Below, in pieces: positions 17,211 to 25,430 of a stretch of DNA of 64,000 nucleotides. The translations under genes were made by a program, and so were the position numbers. The DNA is from an uncultured Clostridia bacterium (GTDB taxonomy: Bacteria; Bacillota; Clostridia; Christensenellales; Borkfalkiaceae). The first letter of the stretch is position 1. Every line of letters begins with the position of its first letter. The notes beneath the pieces were generated by a model. That model was not told the origin of the DNA. It saw nothing but the letters and a program-made list of their open reading frames with translations, and did not search any database. The stretch spans positions 1 through 64,000 of the forward strand of contig CANRHB010000001.1 of the NCBI GenBank assembly GCA_947630325.1. The letters are read 5' to 3'.

Positions 17211-19772
17211 ATGATTGAACTAAAGAACGTTACCAAGACTTATCGCGCAAAAAAGGGGCGGCCGTTTGTCGCGCTCAAAGGCGTCGATCTTACCCTTCCC
17301 GACAAGGGAATGGTCTTTCTGCTCGGCAGAAGCGGAAGCGGCAAAACGACCCTCCTCAACATCATCGGGCTTTTGGATGCTCCCACATCCGGCACCGTCA
17401 AGATCGGCGGTTCCGAGCCGCAGGGAAAGGAGATCGACGATTACAGAAACCGCTTCTCCGGGTTTGTCTTTCAGGACTTTGCCCTGCTCGAAGAAGAGAC
17501 GGTGGGGCGGAACGTCGCGCTCGCCCTCCAATTACAGAGTTTGAAAGATACGGGCGAACGGGTCGCGCAGGCGCTCGGAAAGGTGGGGCTTGCGGGCTAT
17601 GAAGAGCGCTTCCCTTACGAACTTTCGGGCGGCGAAAAACAGCGCGTTGCAATCGCGCGGGCGATCGTGAAAGATTCCGAGATGATCCTCGCAGACGAGC
17701 CGACGGGCAATCTCGACAGCGAAACGGGGGAGGAGATCTTCGAAATTTTGCGTTCGCTCGCGCGCGAAAAACTCGTGGTGGTCGTCTCGCACGACAGGGA
17801 GTTTGCCGAAAAATACGCCGACCGCATCGTCGAACTCAAAGACGGGGCTATCATTTCGGACAGCGGGGAGCAGGCGGCAGAAGAGAACAGGAAAAAGGAG
17901 GGCGGCGTCAAGTCGCACCTGCCGACGGCACTTGCTTTCCGCATGGGCTGGCGCAACATTGGCAAAAAGAAATTCAAGAGCGCCATGACCTTCCTCGTCG
18001 CAACACTCGCTATGGCGGCGCTCGTCTTTGCGCAGGCCCTCGTCTCCTTCAACGGTGAGCGCGCGGTCGCAAAGAGCGTCGTCAAAAACGGTCTCGTATC
18101 CATTACGCTTGTGCAGCGGGACGCGCCCGACAAATTTGCGGGTTTGATCGGCGGGAGTGATGATTTCCGCGACGAAGATTTCGAAGAGGCGTTGAAAGAC
18201 ATCCCGCATTTTTTGCGGTATGACGTTGTCTCCGAAAGCAGATATTCCGACGTCTATATCGTCGAGAGCAAGGAGCAGTTTGAAAAGAGCGGCTTCTCCC
18301 TCTATGACGGCGCGCTGGAACTCACCGACGACACGGTGTATCTCGGCGATAGCGAGATCGAGTTAATGTTCCGTGACACTTACGAAGCGCAACAGTATTC
18401 ATTTTACGACTTCAACTATTTCGTGCGGGAGGGGGAAGAATTGGTTCCTTTGAGCGCCGAGACTTACGACTATACTTCGCTTATCGGCAAAACGATCGCC
18501 GAAAAAAGCAAGAACTACTCGGGCGAAGCGGTATATACCGACTTCTTCACGGTCGCGGGGGTGGTCAGAACGGGGCACGAGCGTTTCGCCGGCATGGTCG
18601 ACGGGCGCTATACGGATTACAGCTGGGAGCAGTACTTGGAGCGCTTCGGGGAAACGGAGGGCGCCTATCGGAACGAGCAGGAGTATGAACTCCGCCCGGA
18701 TTATTGGGGGAAATATCTCTCCTGGACCTGCTTCGCCACGAGGGAATACGTCGACCGTCATGTCGATTACTTCGGCTTCTCGGACACCGAAACCGACCCG
18801 CATACGATCATGCTCGGCGGCTCCCTTCGTTGCGACGGGCTTTCTTTCTATCCCGCCCGCAATTTCTCCGAACGGGACAGGGTCCTCATGGAAGGAAAGG
18901 ACGTCCTGCCCGCGCCTTCGGAAATCTCCCTCGAAAAGGGAGAGATCATACTCGACGAGGCGTCCTATAACCGTCTTTTTCGTGACGACGGTTTGAGCAT
19001 TGCAACGACGATTTCGGGAAATCGGGTAATACGGCAACCCAAACGTCTCGGGAGCCTCCTTCATATCCTCGTAAAGCGAGGAGATAAAACCGTCCTCGAC
19101 GGAGAGTACAAGCTCGTCGGGGTCATGATGGACGAACAGTACGAGTGGACGCAAAAGAGAATCTCCGGCACCGTTTATTTGGGCGACGAGGATATGCAAG
19201 CCGCCGCTGCCGTCTCGCTCCGCCCCGATAAGACGCTCGTTATTACCGACGGGGTGGGGGAAATGAGCCTCTACCGCGCCCTGCGCACTCTCCGCTATGA
19301 CCACGCGATCGCCGCGGAGTTTGATTTTTCCCACTCTATCTACACGATCGAACCATATCAGAAGAACATCGGCTTTGCCTTCCTTGCCATCGGCGCGATC
19401 ATGGTCCTCGTCACGCTACTCATTGTCGTCAGCCTTATCTCCTACAACATCCTCGCGCAACAAAAAGAGATCGGCATCCTGCGCGCGATCGGCGCACGGG
19501 CGGGTGACATCGCAAAAATTTATTTCGCGGAGGCGGCGATCCTCGCCTTGACCGTCTTTGTGCTGAGCATGGCGATCACACTCACTCTTATTTCCGTCCT
19601 CAATGGCATCTTTGCCGCCGCGGAACAATACGGTCTTGTGCTGTTCGGCTATACGCCGCTCACTTTTCCCGTCCTCATTCTCGGCTCTTTCGGGTTGATA
19701 TTTGCGGGTACCGCGTTGCCGCTTCGGAAAATTTCTCGCTATAAACCCGCCGAAGCGATAAAAAAGGGATGA
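17211..19772 (+). CDS. MacB/FtsX-type ABC transporter, ATPase fused to permease
   Basis: 853 residues. The N-terminal 225 are an ABC ATPase: Walker [10 protein letters not shown] at 39-47, signature LSGGEKQR, Walker [13 protein letters not shown]. Then come one membrane helix (about 258-280), a large extracytoplasmic domain of about 430 residues, and three C-terminal helices (about 710-845) ending [11 protein letters not shown], the FtsX/MacB permease pattern. Such fused transporters work as mechanotransmission pumps for peptides, lipoproteins or antimicrobials. GGAGGTG precedes the ATG. It is monocistronic; no two-component system adjoins it, so the substrate is open. Confidence 0.9.
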   Translation: MIELKNVTKTYRAKKGRPFVALKGVDLTLPDKGMVFLLGRSGSGKTTLLNIIGLLDAPTSGTVKIGGSEPQGKEIDDYRNRFSGFVFQDFALLEEETVGRNVALALQLQSLKDTGERVAQALGKVGLAGYEERFPYELSGGEKQRVAIARAIVKDSEMILADEPTGNLDSETGEEIFEILRSLAREKLVVVVSHDREFAEKYADRIVELKDGAIISDSGEQAAEENRKKEGGVKSHLPTALAFRMGWRNIGKKKFKSAMTFLVATLAMAALVFAQALVSFNGERAVAKSVVKNGLVSITLVQRDAPDKFAGLIGGSDDFRDEDFEEALKDIPHFLRYDVVSESRYSDVYIVESKEQFEKSGFSLYDGALELTDDTVYLGDSEIELMFRDTYEAQQYSFYDFNYFVREGEELVPLSAETYDYTSLIGKTIAEKSKNYSGEAVYTDFFTVAGVVRTGHERFAGMVDGRYTDYSWEQYLERFGETEGAYRNEQEYELRPDYWGKYLSWTCFATREYVDRHVDYFGFSDTETDPHTIMLGGSLRCDGLSFYPARNFSERDRVLMEGKDVLPAPSEISLEKGEIILDEASYNRLFRDDGLSIATTISGNRVIRQPKRLGSLLHILVKRGDKTVLDGEYKLVGVMMDEQYEWTQKRISGTVYLGDEDMQAAAAVSLRPDKTLVITDGVGEMSLYRALRTLRYDHAIAAEFDFSHSIYTIEPYQKNIGFAFLAIGAIMVLVTLLIVVSLISYNILAQQKEIGILRAIGARAGDIAKIYFAEAAILALTVFVLSMAITLTLISVLNGIFAAAEQYGLVLFGYTPLTFPVLILGSFGLIFAGTALPLRKISRYKPAEAIKKG

Positions 19773-19812
19773 GTTTAATTCCTTGTCAACATTTTATTGT
19801 ATCTTTGATTAG

Positions 19813-19843
19813 AAAAAGCGGGAACAACCGTCCCGCTTTTTTT
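19813..19843. terminator. convergent terminator
   Basis: AAAAAGCGGGA / TCCCGCTTTTT stem with a seven-base loop between the ABC gene and the leftward XRE gene. Confidence 0.88.
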
Positions 19844-20087
19844 ACTCTATTTCGAGGTTTTCGAAATGAAAGACAGGGCTATCAAAAAACTCCGCTATCG
19901 AAACACCGAGCGAACGAATGATGAGTGCCATCGTCTTGAAATTTGAAGCTTTCGTTTTGCCGTGCAGGATATAATTCATCGTGCTTGGATAAATACTCGT
20001 TTCCTGCGAAATTCTATATTGCGTTATCTTCTTTTCTTTCATAATTTCTTTCGCTCTGATTGCAAATGCTTCGTTCAACGTCATCAT
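19842..20087 (-). CDS. XRE-family helix-turn-helix regulator
   Basis: 81 residues, essentially a single Cro/CI DNA-binding domain: ITQYRISQETSIYPSTMNYILHGKTK holds the recognition helices. GGGGTGA lies six bases upstream of the ATG. It starts 22 bp after the tandem-HTH gene on the same strand, so the two probably form one transcript, and its stop codon is inside the terminator T run. Confidence 0.82.
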   Translation of the reverse strand: MMTLNEAFAIRAKEIMKEKKITQYRISQETSIYPSTMNYILHGKTKASNFKTMALIIRSLGVSIAEFFDSPVFHFENLEIE

Positions 20088-20109
20088 AGCAGTATCACCC
20101 CGTAAAAGT

Positions 20110-20565
20110 TCAATTTTCGTCGTCGGTCCGACCGAGCAAATAATCTAAGGAAACGCCGAAATAATCGGCGAGGATCTCCAAACTCTCTATTTCGGGAAGA
20201 TAATTTTTGTTGAGCCATTGGGAGATGTTACTCTTATGGATATGAACTTGATCCGCAAGTTCATAAAAGGATTTGAGCCCTTTTTTCTCTTTCAAAAAAA
20301 CCAACCTCTCGCCGAACGAGCGAGGGCGATCGGACTTTGTAAAACGGTCGTTGTCGGTATGCGCCAAAAGATATTCTATGGAAACGCCGAAGCAGTCGGC
20401 AATTTGAATTAAGACGGAGACTTTCGGAACAATGCCATAGTTATAGGCCTTGGAGAAAGTAACATAAGTTATCCCGAGTTTTTCGGCCGCGGCCGTTTTA
20501 TTCCCAAAACCCGCTTCTTCCGAAAGTTCTTGAAATCTGTTTTGAAATTCCACCGAAACCCGCAT
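20110..20565 (-). CDS. XRE-like regulator with two HTH domains
   Basis: 151 residues. Two helix-turn-helix units follow each other: residues about 8-60 (NKTAAAEKLGITYVTFSKAYNYG, then FGVSIEYLL) and about 80-145 (YELADQVHIHKSNISQWLNKNYLP, then FGVSLDYLLGRTDDE). The repeated FGVS-YLL ending shows an internal duplication. The start at 20565 is preferred because upstream residues look non-coding; an ATG at 20616 is possible. A GACGATG/CATCGTC inverted repeat lies 19 bp upstream and could be its operator. Confidence 0.78.
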   Translation of the reverse strand: MRVSVEFQNRFQELSEEAGFGNKTAAAEKLGITYVTFSKAYNYGIVPKVSVLIQIADCFGVSIEYLLAHTDNDRFTKSDRPRSFGERLVFLKEKKGLKSFYELADQVHIHKSNISQWLNKNYLPEIESLEILADYFGVSLDYLLGRTDDEN

Positions 20566-20583
20566 AAAAAATTTTCCCCAATA

Positions 20584-20607
20584 GACGATGATTATATAGA
20601 CATCGTC
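20584..20607. promoter_or_regulatory. inverted repeat, possible operator
   Basis: GACGATG (20584-20590) and CATCGTC (20601-20607), ten bases apart, enclosing a TATAAT-like -10 on the minus strand. It lies between the divergent tandem-HTH gene and the SLOG gene. Confidence 0.5.
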
Positions 20608-20684
20608 AATGAGCATATGATATAATCATTTTGCCAAAATCAGTCTATTCCTATATATCCATTGACTAAACAAGGGGGGAAAAT

Positions 20685-21122
20685 ATGCTTTCTGCAACGT
20701 TTTTCGGGCATCGGAATTTCGATTATTCGCCATACCGCGACAGGGTGCGGGCGGTCATCATAGAACTCATTGAATCGCACGGCGTCGGAGAGTTTTTGAA
20801 TGGGTTCCGCGGGAACTTCGACAAACTTTGCGCCGTGGAGGTATTTCACATGAAAGCGCGCTTTCCAAACATCAAAAATGTCTTGGTTTTGTCCTATCAC
20901 GACCGCCAAAAAGAACTTCCGCAGTATTTCGACGAGAGCGCGTATTTGCTTGAAAAACGCGTTCCCCCGCAATATGCCATTTCCTACACCAACCAAGAGA
21001 TGATTTTAAGAGTTGACTTTATTGTTTCGGGCGTGCGATACTCTTACGGTGGGGCGTATGCGGCGCGGAAATTCGCAGAACAAAAGAAAAAAATCATTCT
21101 TGATATTTTTGAGAATGGCTAA
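20685..21122 (+). CDS. SLOG/DUF1273-like Rossmann protein
   Basis: 145 residues. The N-terminal SATFFGHRNF and the central NGFRGNFDKLCAVEV and C-terminal VDFIVSGVRYSYGGAYAARKFA match the pattern of the YpsA/DUF1273 branch of the SLOG superfamily, which bind nucleotides or related ligands. Role unknown. AAGGGGGG is upstream of the ATG. It is divergent from the XRE pair, which may control it. Confidence 0.65.
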   Translation: MLSATFFGHRNFDYSPYRDRVRAVIIELIESHGVGEFLNGFRGNFDKLCAVEVFHMKARFPNIKNVLVLSYHDRQKELPQYFDESAYLLEKRVPPQYAISYTNQEMILRVDFIVSGVRYSYGGAYAARKFAEQKKKIILDIFENG

Positions 21123-21182
21123 ATATGGGGCGGCAAACCCGTGCGCAACGCCGAAAAAATCGGAAAAATCGCTGAAAAACGT

Positions 21183-21211
21183 TTGACAAGCGGGGGAAAA
21201 TCTGCTAAGAT
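21183..21211 (+). promoter_or_regulatory. infC operon promoter
   Basis: TTGACA (21183-21188), 17-bp spacer, TAAGAT (21206-21211). Confidence 0.82.
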
Positions 21212-21217
21212 AGTTAA

Positions 21218-21374
21218 GTCAAAGCAGAAGCGAACCTTCTCTCCGCAAAGCAAACTGCTCTACGGGTCGATAGCAACCGATACAAAGCGCGGTTTTTGCG
21301 CGCGGTATTTTTCGGAAACTTTCGGGGTCACGCTTTTGCGTGACCCTTAAAATTTGTTCTTTTTTGAGAGGAAT
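21218..21374 (+). promoter_or_regulatory. infC-rpmI-rplT leader with attenuator hairpin
   Basis: About 155 bases of structured leader. It ends with a strong GGGTCACGC-TTTT-GCGTGACCC hairpin (about 21327-21347) followed by T-rich sequence, an intrinsic terminator ahead of infC. In Firmicutes this operon is autoregulated by ribosomal protein L20 through leader termination, so this is the likely site. I could not match the L20-leader consensus base by base. Confidence 0.6.
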
Positions 21375-21896
21375 ATGGCAGTCAAAAATCAAACGCAGAT
21401 GAATGGTGATATCCGCGACCGCGAGATCAGAGTGATTTCGCAGTCGGGAGAAATGCTCGGGATCATGAGCCCGCGCGAGGCGTTGCGCCTTGCCGAAGAG
21501 GAGGGGCTCGACCTCGTGAAAATTTCGCCCAACGCCGTCCCGCCCGTGTGCAAGATCATGGACTATGGCAAGTTCAAATTCGAACAGGCGAAAAAGGAGA
21601 AGGAGAACAGGCGCAACCAGAAGATCGTCGAACTCAAGGAAGTCCAGCTCTCCATGACCATCGACGTGGGGGACCTAGCCGTGAAAGCCAAGGCGGCGAC
21701 AAAGTTCCTCTCCGCAGGCAACAAAGTGAAAGTCTCCATCCGTCTCCGCGGCAGGCAGATGGCGCACGCGAACCTCGCAAAGGACGTGATGAACAACTTC
21801 TATCTCGGCCTTCAAGAGATCGCCGTCGTCGAAAAGCCGATGAACATGGAAGGGCGCAACATCATCATGATTTTGGCGCCAAAAAAACAGTCGTGA
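21375..21896 (+). CDS. infC: translation initiation factor IF-3
   Basis: 173 residues. It binds the 30S subunit and prevents premature 50S joining. NGDIRDREIRVISQSGE near the start and the C-terminal IRLRGRQMAHANLAKDVMN are the family signatures; the two domains are joined by a Lys-rich linker helix around residue 75. The start ATG at 21375 has GAGAGG upstream. It heads the classic infC-rpmI-rplT operon. Confidence 0.96.
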   Translation: MAVKNQTQMNGDIRDREIRVISQSGEMLGIMSPREALRLAEEEGLDLVKISPNAVPPVCKIMDYGKFKFEQAKKEKENRRNQKIVELKEVQLSMTIDVGDLAVKAKAATKFLSAGNKVKVSIRLRGRQMAHANLAKDVMNNFYLGLQEIAVVEKPMNMEGRNIIMILAPKKQS

Positions 21897-21967
21897 TCCC
21901 CGCCCGCAACTTTTAAGCGGAAGAGGGAGAACATAAACCAAGTAACATAATTTTGGAGGATAAAGGT

Positions 21968-22168
21968 ATGCCGAAACAGAAATCGCACAGCGGTTCCAAA
22001 AAGCGCTTCTGGCTCACCGGCTCGGGGAAGGTCAACAGACCTCACGGCGGAAAGAACCACAAAGCCGAAACCAAGAACAGAAAGAGAAAGAGAAATCTTC
22101 GCCAGGTCGTGCTCGTCTCCCCGACGCAGGCCGACACGGTGAAGAAGATGATCCCCTATAAGGATTAA
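21968..22168 (+). CDS. rpmI: 50S ribosomal protein L35
   Basis: 66 residues, very basic: MPKQKSHSGSKKRFWLTGSG at the start and a Lys/Arg-rich centre, as in bL35. Translation starts at the ATG of MPKQK with TTGGAGG and AAAGG upstream. It lies between infC and rplT. Confidence 0.95.
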   Translation: MPKQKSHSGSKKRFWLTGSGKVNRPHGGKNHKAETKNRKRKRNLRQVVLVSPTQADTVKKMIPYKD

Positions 22169-22183
22169 CGGAGGCGCAACGGT

Positions 22184-22534
22184 ATGAGAATTAAAAGAGG
22201 CGTGAACGCCGTAAAAAAGAGAAGAAAGATCTTTAAGCTCGCCAAAGGTTACTTCGGCAACAAGAGCAAAAACTACCGCATCGCCCGCGAAGCGGTGATG
22301 AAGTCATTAAGCTATGCCTATGTGGGAAGAAAACTGAGAAAGCGCGACATGCGCAGTCTCTGGATCGCCCGTATCAACGCAGGCGCGCATGAGAACGGAC
22401 TTTCCTATTCCAAACTCATCCACGGGCTCAAGGTCGCGGGGATCGACCTCAACCGCAAGGTGCTTTCGGACCTCGCCATTTCGGACGCGGAGGGCTTTGC
22501 GGCGCTCTGCGAAAAGGCGAAGGCCGCCCTTTAA
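22184..22534 (+). CDS. rplT: 50S ribosomal protein L20
   Basis: 116 residues with the bL20 pattern: [20 protein letters not shown] at the N-terminus, then [19 protein letters not shown] and RRDMR-like [16 protein letters not shown]. It is a 23S rRNA assembly protein and the likely repressor of its own operon. ACGGAGG lies before the ATG; a terminator hairpin follows. Confidence 0.96.
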   Translation: MRIKRGVNAVKKRRKIFKLAKGYFGNKSKNYRIAREAVMKSLSYAYVGRKLRKRDMRSLWIARINAGAHENGLSYSKLIHGLKVAGIDLNRKVLSDLAISDAEGFAALCEKAKAAL

Positions 22535-22545
22535 CACAAAACACG

Positions 22546-22577
22546 AGAGCCTTTTCATCGAGAAAGGCTCTTTTCGC
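22546..22577 (+). terminator. terminator after rplT
   Basis: AGAGCCTTT / AAAGGCTCT stem followed by TTTT. The next gene starts 15 bp later, so some read-through may feed it. Confidence 0.8.
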
Positions 22578-22591
22578 ATTCCGAGATACCC

Positions 22592-23326
22592 ATGCTCATT
22601 CTTTCCCGCAACAATCCCACCGTCAAACAACTTGCCTCCCTCAAAGAAAAGAAGGGCAGGCGGGAAAATGGCGCCTTCCTTGTAGAGGGCGAAAAGATGG
22701 TGCGCGAGTGCGTAAAGAGCGGCATGGAGATCGTCCGTCTCATCGTGCGCGAGGACCGCGCCGGAGAGACCTATTCGCTTCCGACGGTCACACTCGGCGC
22801 GGACGCCTTTTCGGCTATCTGCGACGAAAAGACCCCGCAGGGGATCGCCGCCGAAGTGAAACTTCCCGTCTATCCGCTTGAACCGCCAAAAGAGAGCTGC
22901 ATTTTGCTCGACGGCGTCGCCGACCCCGCCAACGTGGGGGCGATCGTGCGCACGGCGGTCGCGGCGGGATATGAAGAACTCTACCTCATCGACTGCGCCG
23001 ACCCCTTCTCTCCCAAGAGCGTCAGGGCAAGCATGTCGGGGGTGTTCTTCGCAAAACTCATGCGCGGAGAGCGGGAGGAAGTTCTCAAAACGCTCGTCGG
23101 CGTGCCGCTCATTGCGGCGGATATGGACGGCGAGAATGTGTTTTCCTTTGTCCCGCCCGACAAGTTCTGTCTCTGTATCGGAAACGAGGGGAGCGGACTT
23201 TCGGAAGAGGTGCGGGGCGCGGCAAGCAAGACGGTGAAGATCCCGATGGGGGAGCACACCGAGAGTTTGAACGCCGCCGTTTCCGCGGGCATTCTAATGT
23301 ATGAATTGAAAAATCAGAGAGGTTAA
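22592..23326 (+). CDS. TrmH/SpoU-family RNA 2'-O-methyltransferase
   Basis: 244 residues. An N-terminal substrate-binding domain (SRNNPTVKQLASLKEKKGR..FLVEGEKMV) is followed by a SPOUT knot methyltransferase: ILLDGVADPANVGAIVRTA (motif 1), LCIGNEGSGLSEEV (motif 2) and IPMGEHTESLNAAVSAGI (motif 3). This is the YsgA/RlmB-like group acting on ribosomal RNA; the exact nucleotide is not predictable. It is 2 bp upstream of yebC and follows the rplT terminator, a common position in Firmicutes. Confidence 0.9.
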   Translation: MLILSRNNPTVKQLASLKEKKGRRENGAFLVEGEKMVRECVKSGMEIVRLIVREDRAGETYSLPTVTLGADAFSAICDEKTPQGIAAEVKLPVYPLEPPKESCILLDGVADPANVGAIVRTAVAAGYEELYLIDCADPFSPKSVRASMSGVFFAKLMRGEREEVLKTLVGVPLIAADMDGENVFSFVPPDKFCLCIGNEGSGLSEEVRGAASKTVKIPMGEHTESLNAAVSAGILMYELKNQRG

Positions 23327-23328
23327 TT

Positions 23329-24069
23329 ATGTCAGGTCATAGCAAATGGCACAATATACAAGCTAAAAAGGGCAAGGCAGACGCCGCAAGGGGCAAAATT
23401 TTCACCAAGATCGGCAGAGAACTCGCCGTCGCCGCAAAGGGGAATCCCAACCCCGCGACGAACAGCAAACTCGCCGACGTCATCGCCAAGGCGAAGGCCG
23501 TCAACATGCCCAACGACAACATCGAGCGCTCCATTAAAAAAGCCGCGGGCGAGATGGGGGACAAGGACTACAAGGAACTTACTTACGAGGGCTATGGCGC
23601 GGGCGGCGCGGCAGTCATCGTCACCACCTTGACCGACAACATCAACCGCACAGCAAGCGATGTGCGCGCGATCATGAGTAAGTGCGGCGGCTCCCTCGGC
23701 ATGACGGGTTGCGTCTCGTACATGTTCGACAACAAGGGGCTCATCGTGGTAGAGCGCACGCCCTCCCTCGACGAGGACACCGTCACCGAGTACGCCATCG
23801 ACGCAGGTGCGGACGACGTTGTCACTTCGGACGACGCGTTTGAGATCTACACTTCGCCCGAGGCGTTCTCCGAAGTCAGAAAGTACCTCGAAGAGAAGGG
23901 GCTTACCTTCTTGCAGGCGGAGATCTCCATGATCCCGCAGAACAAGATCGTGCTCGAAGGAGAGAAACTCGAACTCTTCCGCAAGATGCTCGAAAAACTC
24001 GACGAGAACGACGACGTGCAGGAAGTGTACCACAACGTCGAACTGCCCGACGAGGAAGAAGAGGAATAA
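23329..24069 (+). CDS. yebC: YebC/PmpR family protein
   Basis: 246 residues, standard length, beginning MSGHSKWHNIQAKKGKADAA, the invariant family N-terminus. Family members act as transcription regulators, and some are translation factors that relieve ribosome stalling at proline runs; which applies here is not evident. The C-terminus is very acidic. It follows the methyltransferase by 2 bp and ends before a strong terminator. Confidence 0.94.
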   Translation: MSGHSKWHNIQAKKGKADAARGKIFTKIGRELAVAAKGNPNPATNSKLADVIAKAKAVNMPNDNIERSIKKAAGEMGDKDYKELTYEGYGAGGAAVIVTTLTDNINRTASDVRAIMSKCGGSLGMTGCVSYMFDNKGLIVVERTPSLDEDTVTEYAIDAGADDVVTSDDAFEIYTSPEAFSEVRKYLEEKGLTFLQAEISMIPQNKIVLEGEKLELFRKMLEKLDENDDVQEVYHNVELPDEEEEE

Positions 24070-24079
24070 AACAAAAATT

Positions 24080-24111
24080 CCGCCCGAGCCGATATGGTTC
24101 GGGCGGTTTTG
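24080..24111 (+). terminator. terminator after yebC
   Basis: CCGCCCGAGCC / GGTTCGGGCGG stem with one G-T pair, five-base loop, then TTTT. Confidence 0.9.
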
Positions 24112-24177
24112 CAAAATAGCACGGAAAAGTCAAGACAATCGGCGCAAAGTGTGCTATTATGGAAACGGAGGCTAACC

Positions 24178-25059
24178 ATGGAGAAAAAAGACATTCAAAC
24201 CGCACTCGATTTCATCGAAAAACATCTCGAGGAGCCCTTCCTCCGCGGACAAGCGGCGGAGCGGGCGCACCTCAACTCCTTCCATTTCCGCAGAACGTTC
24301 GGGATCCTCAGCGGCCTTACGCTCAGCGAGTACATCCGCTACCGCAGGCTCTCCCGCGCCGCATTCGACCTTCAAAAGGGCGAAAAGGTGCTCGACGTCG
24401 CCCTCAAATACGATTACAGCACGAGCGAGAGCTTCTCCCGCGCCTTCATGAAGTTCCACGGGGTCAAGCCCGCGGAGGTGAAGCACGGCGCGCCCTTCAA
24501 AAATTTTGCGCCCATCGACCTCAACGCGGAAGGGGAGACGACGATGTGTTGCGAAATAAGGGAACTGCCCGCAAGAAAGCTCGTCGGTCTCAAAGCGCGC
24601 TTTCACGGCGTGCCCTTCGGGGAGGAACGCTTGACGCAGGAGAACGAATTTTACGAAAGTACCCGCGGCAAGCAGTGGCTCCTCTTCGGCGCGGGCGGGG
24701 GAAAGGAGGAGGAGTACGCCGTCCTTTCCGACATCACCGAAAAGGGATATGACTACTACATCGCTTTCGACCTCGACGATTGGACGCAGAAGGCGCTCCT
24801 CGACCCTCAGATCGCGGGGATCGACACGAGCGAATACGGCTTTGAGACGGTAGAACTTCCGTCCTGCCGCGCGGCGGTGTTCACAACCGAAAAGAGTATG
24901 CACCCCATTGCCGACTACTCCGCGCTCCGCACTGCTTTGACGAAGTTTTTGGGCAAATACGACTTTGAATTTGCCGACCTGCCCGAGCTCGTCGTCTATC
25001 ATTGGCACCTGCCGGACAGAGGGGCGCGCTACATCGAAATTTGCCTGCCTATTGTGTGA
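24178..25059 (+). CDS. AraC-type regulator with GyrI-like effector domain
   Basis: 293 residues. The N-terminal 105 residues are the two-HTH AraC/MarA DNA-binding domain (GQAAERAHLNSFHFRRTFGILSG and VALKYDYSTSESFSRAFMKFHG). Residues 120-293 are a GyrI/BmrR-like small-molecule-binding domain (REMPARKLVG-like start RELPARKLVGLKARF, ending RGARYIEICLPIV). Such proteins usually respond to amphipathic drugs or metabolites. The ATG at 24178 has GGAGG eight bases upstream; TATTAT with an AAGACA 17 bp before it is a weak promoter. No obvious target gene adjoins it. Confidence 0.88.
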   Translation: MEKKDIQTALDFIEKHLEEPFLRGQAAERAHLNSFHFRRTFGILSGLTLSEYIRYRRLSRAAFDLQKGEKVLDVALKYDYSTSESFSRAFMKFHGVKPAEVKHGAPFKNFAPIDLNAEGETTMCCEIRELPARKLVGLKARFHGVPFGEERLTQENEFYESTRGKQWLLFGAGGGKEEEYAVLSDITEKGYDYYIAFDLDDWTQKALLDPQIAGIDTSEYGFETVELPSCRAAVFTTEKSMHPIADYSALRTALTKFLGKYDFEFADLPELVVYHWHLPDRGARYIEICLPIV

Positions 25060-25430
25060 ATTTAGGCTGTATAGAGCCGCACATACGCGTCATTCCGAGC
25101 CGTAACGGAAAGAACGAAGTCCGACATGGAAAGTCCTCGAGGGAATCTTGTTACGTCCAAGTACGTTCAAAACCAAACCCGAACGTACCAAGATGCCTTC
25201 GCGGACTTGCTAACGGGACTGCGTAAACACAATTCGGCTCAGCATGACGCTTTGGAGAAGTCCGTTCGCCACCCGCCCCCACAAGTGGGGGCAGGTCATA
25301 TGCGCAACATTATTCTAAAATGTCATGTCGAGCAAAGCCGAGACATCTCTACCGCATTACAATAAGGCGAAATTTCTCCACTTCGGTCGAAATGATATAT
25401 CGGAACGATTTGGTCGAAATGACATAGCCG
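25060..25430. repeat. gene-free repeat block
   Basis: Three repeat types, no supported gene: a unit of about 165 bp (25088-25252) with imperfect ends GCGTCATTCCGAGCC and GGCTCAGCATGACGC; the GCCACCCGCCCCCAC module (25268-25308) seen also at 7166-7206; and a MITE-like TGTCATGTCGA unit (25321-25424). Confidence 0.75.
25321..25424. repeat. MITE-like repeat, full copy 2
   Basis: Starts TGTCATGTCGAGC and ends TGGTCGAAATGACA. A second internal TCGAAATGA near 25387 suggests an internal duplication of the right end. The last base lies seven bases from the stop codon of the lipoprotein gene. Confidence 0.7.

Noticed and set aside
21141..21350. GTG-started 69-codon frame before infC
   Set aside because: It spans the infC promoter and leader hairpin and lacks a ribosome site.
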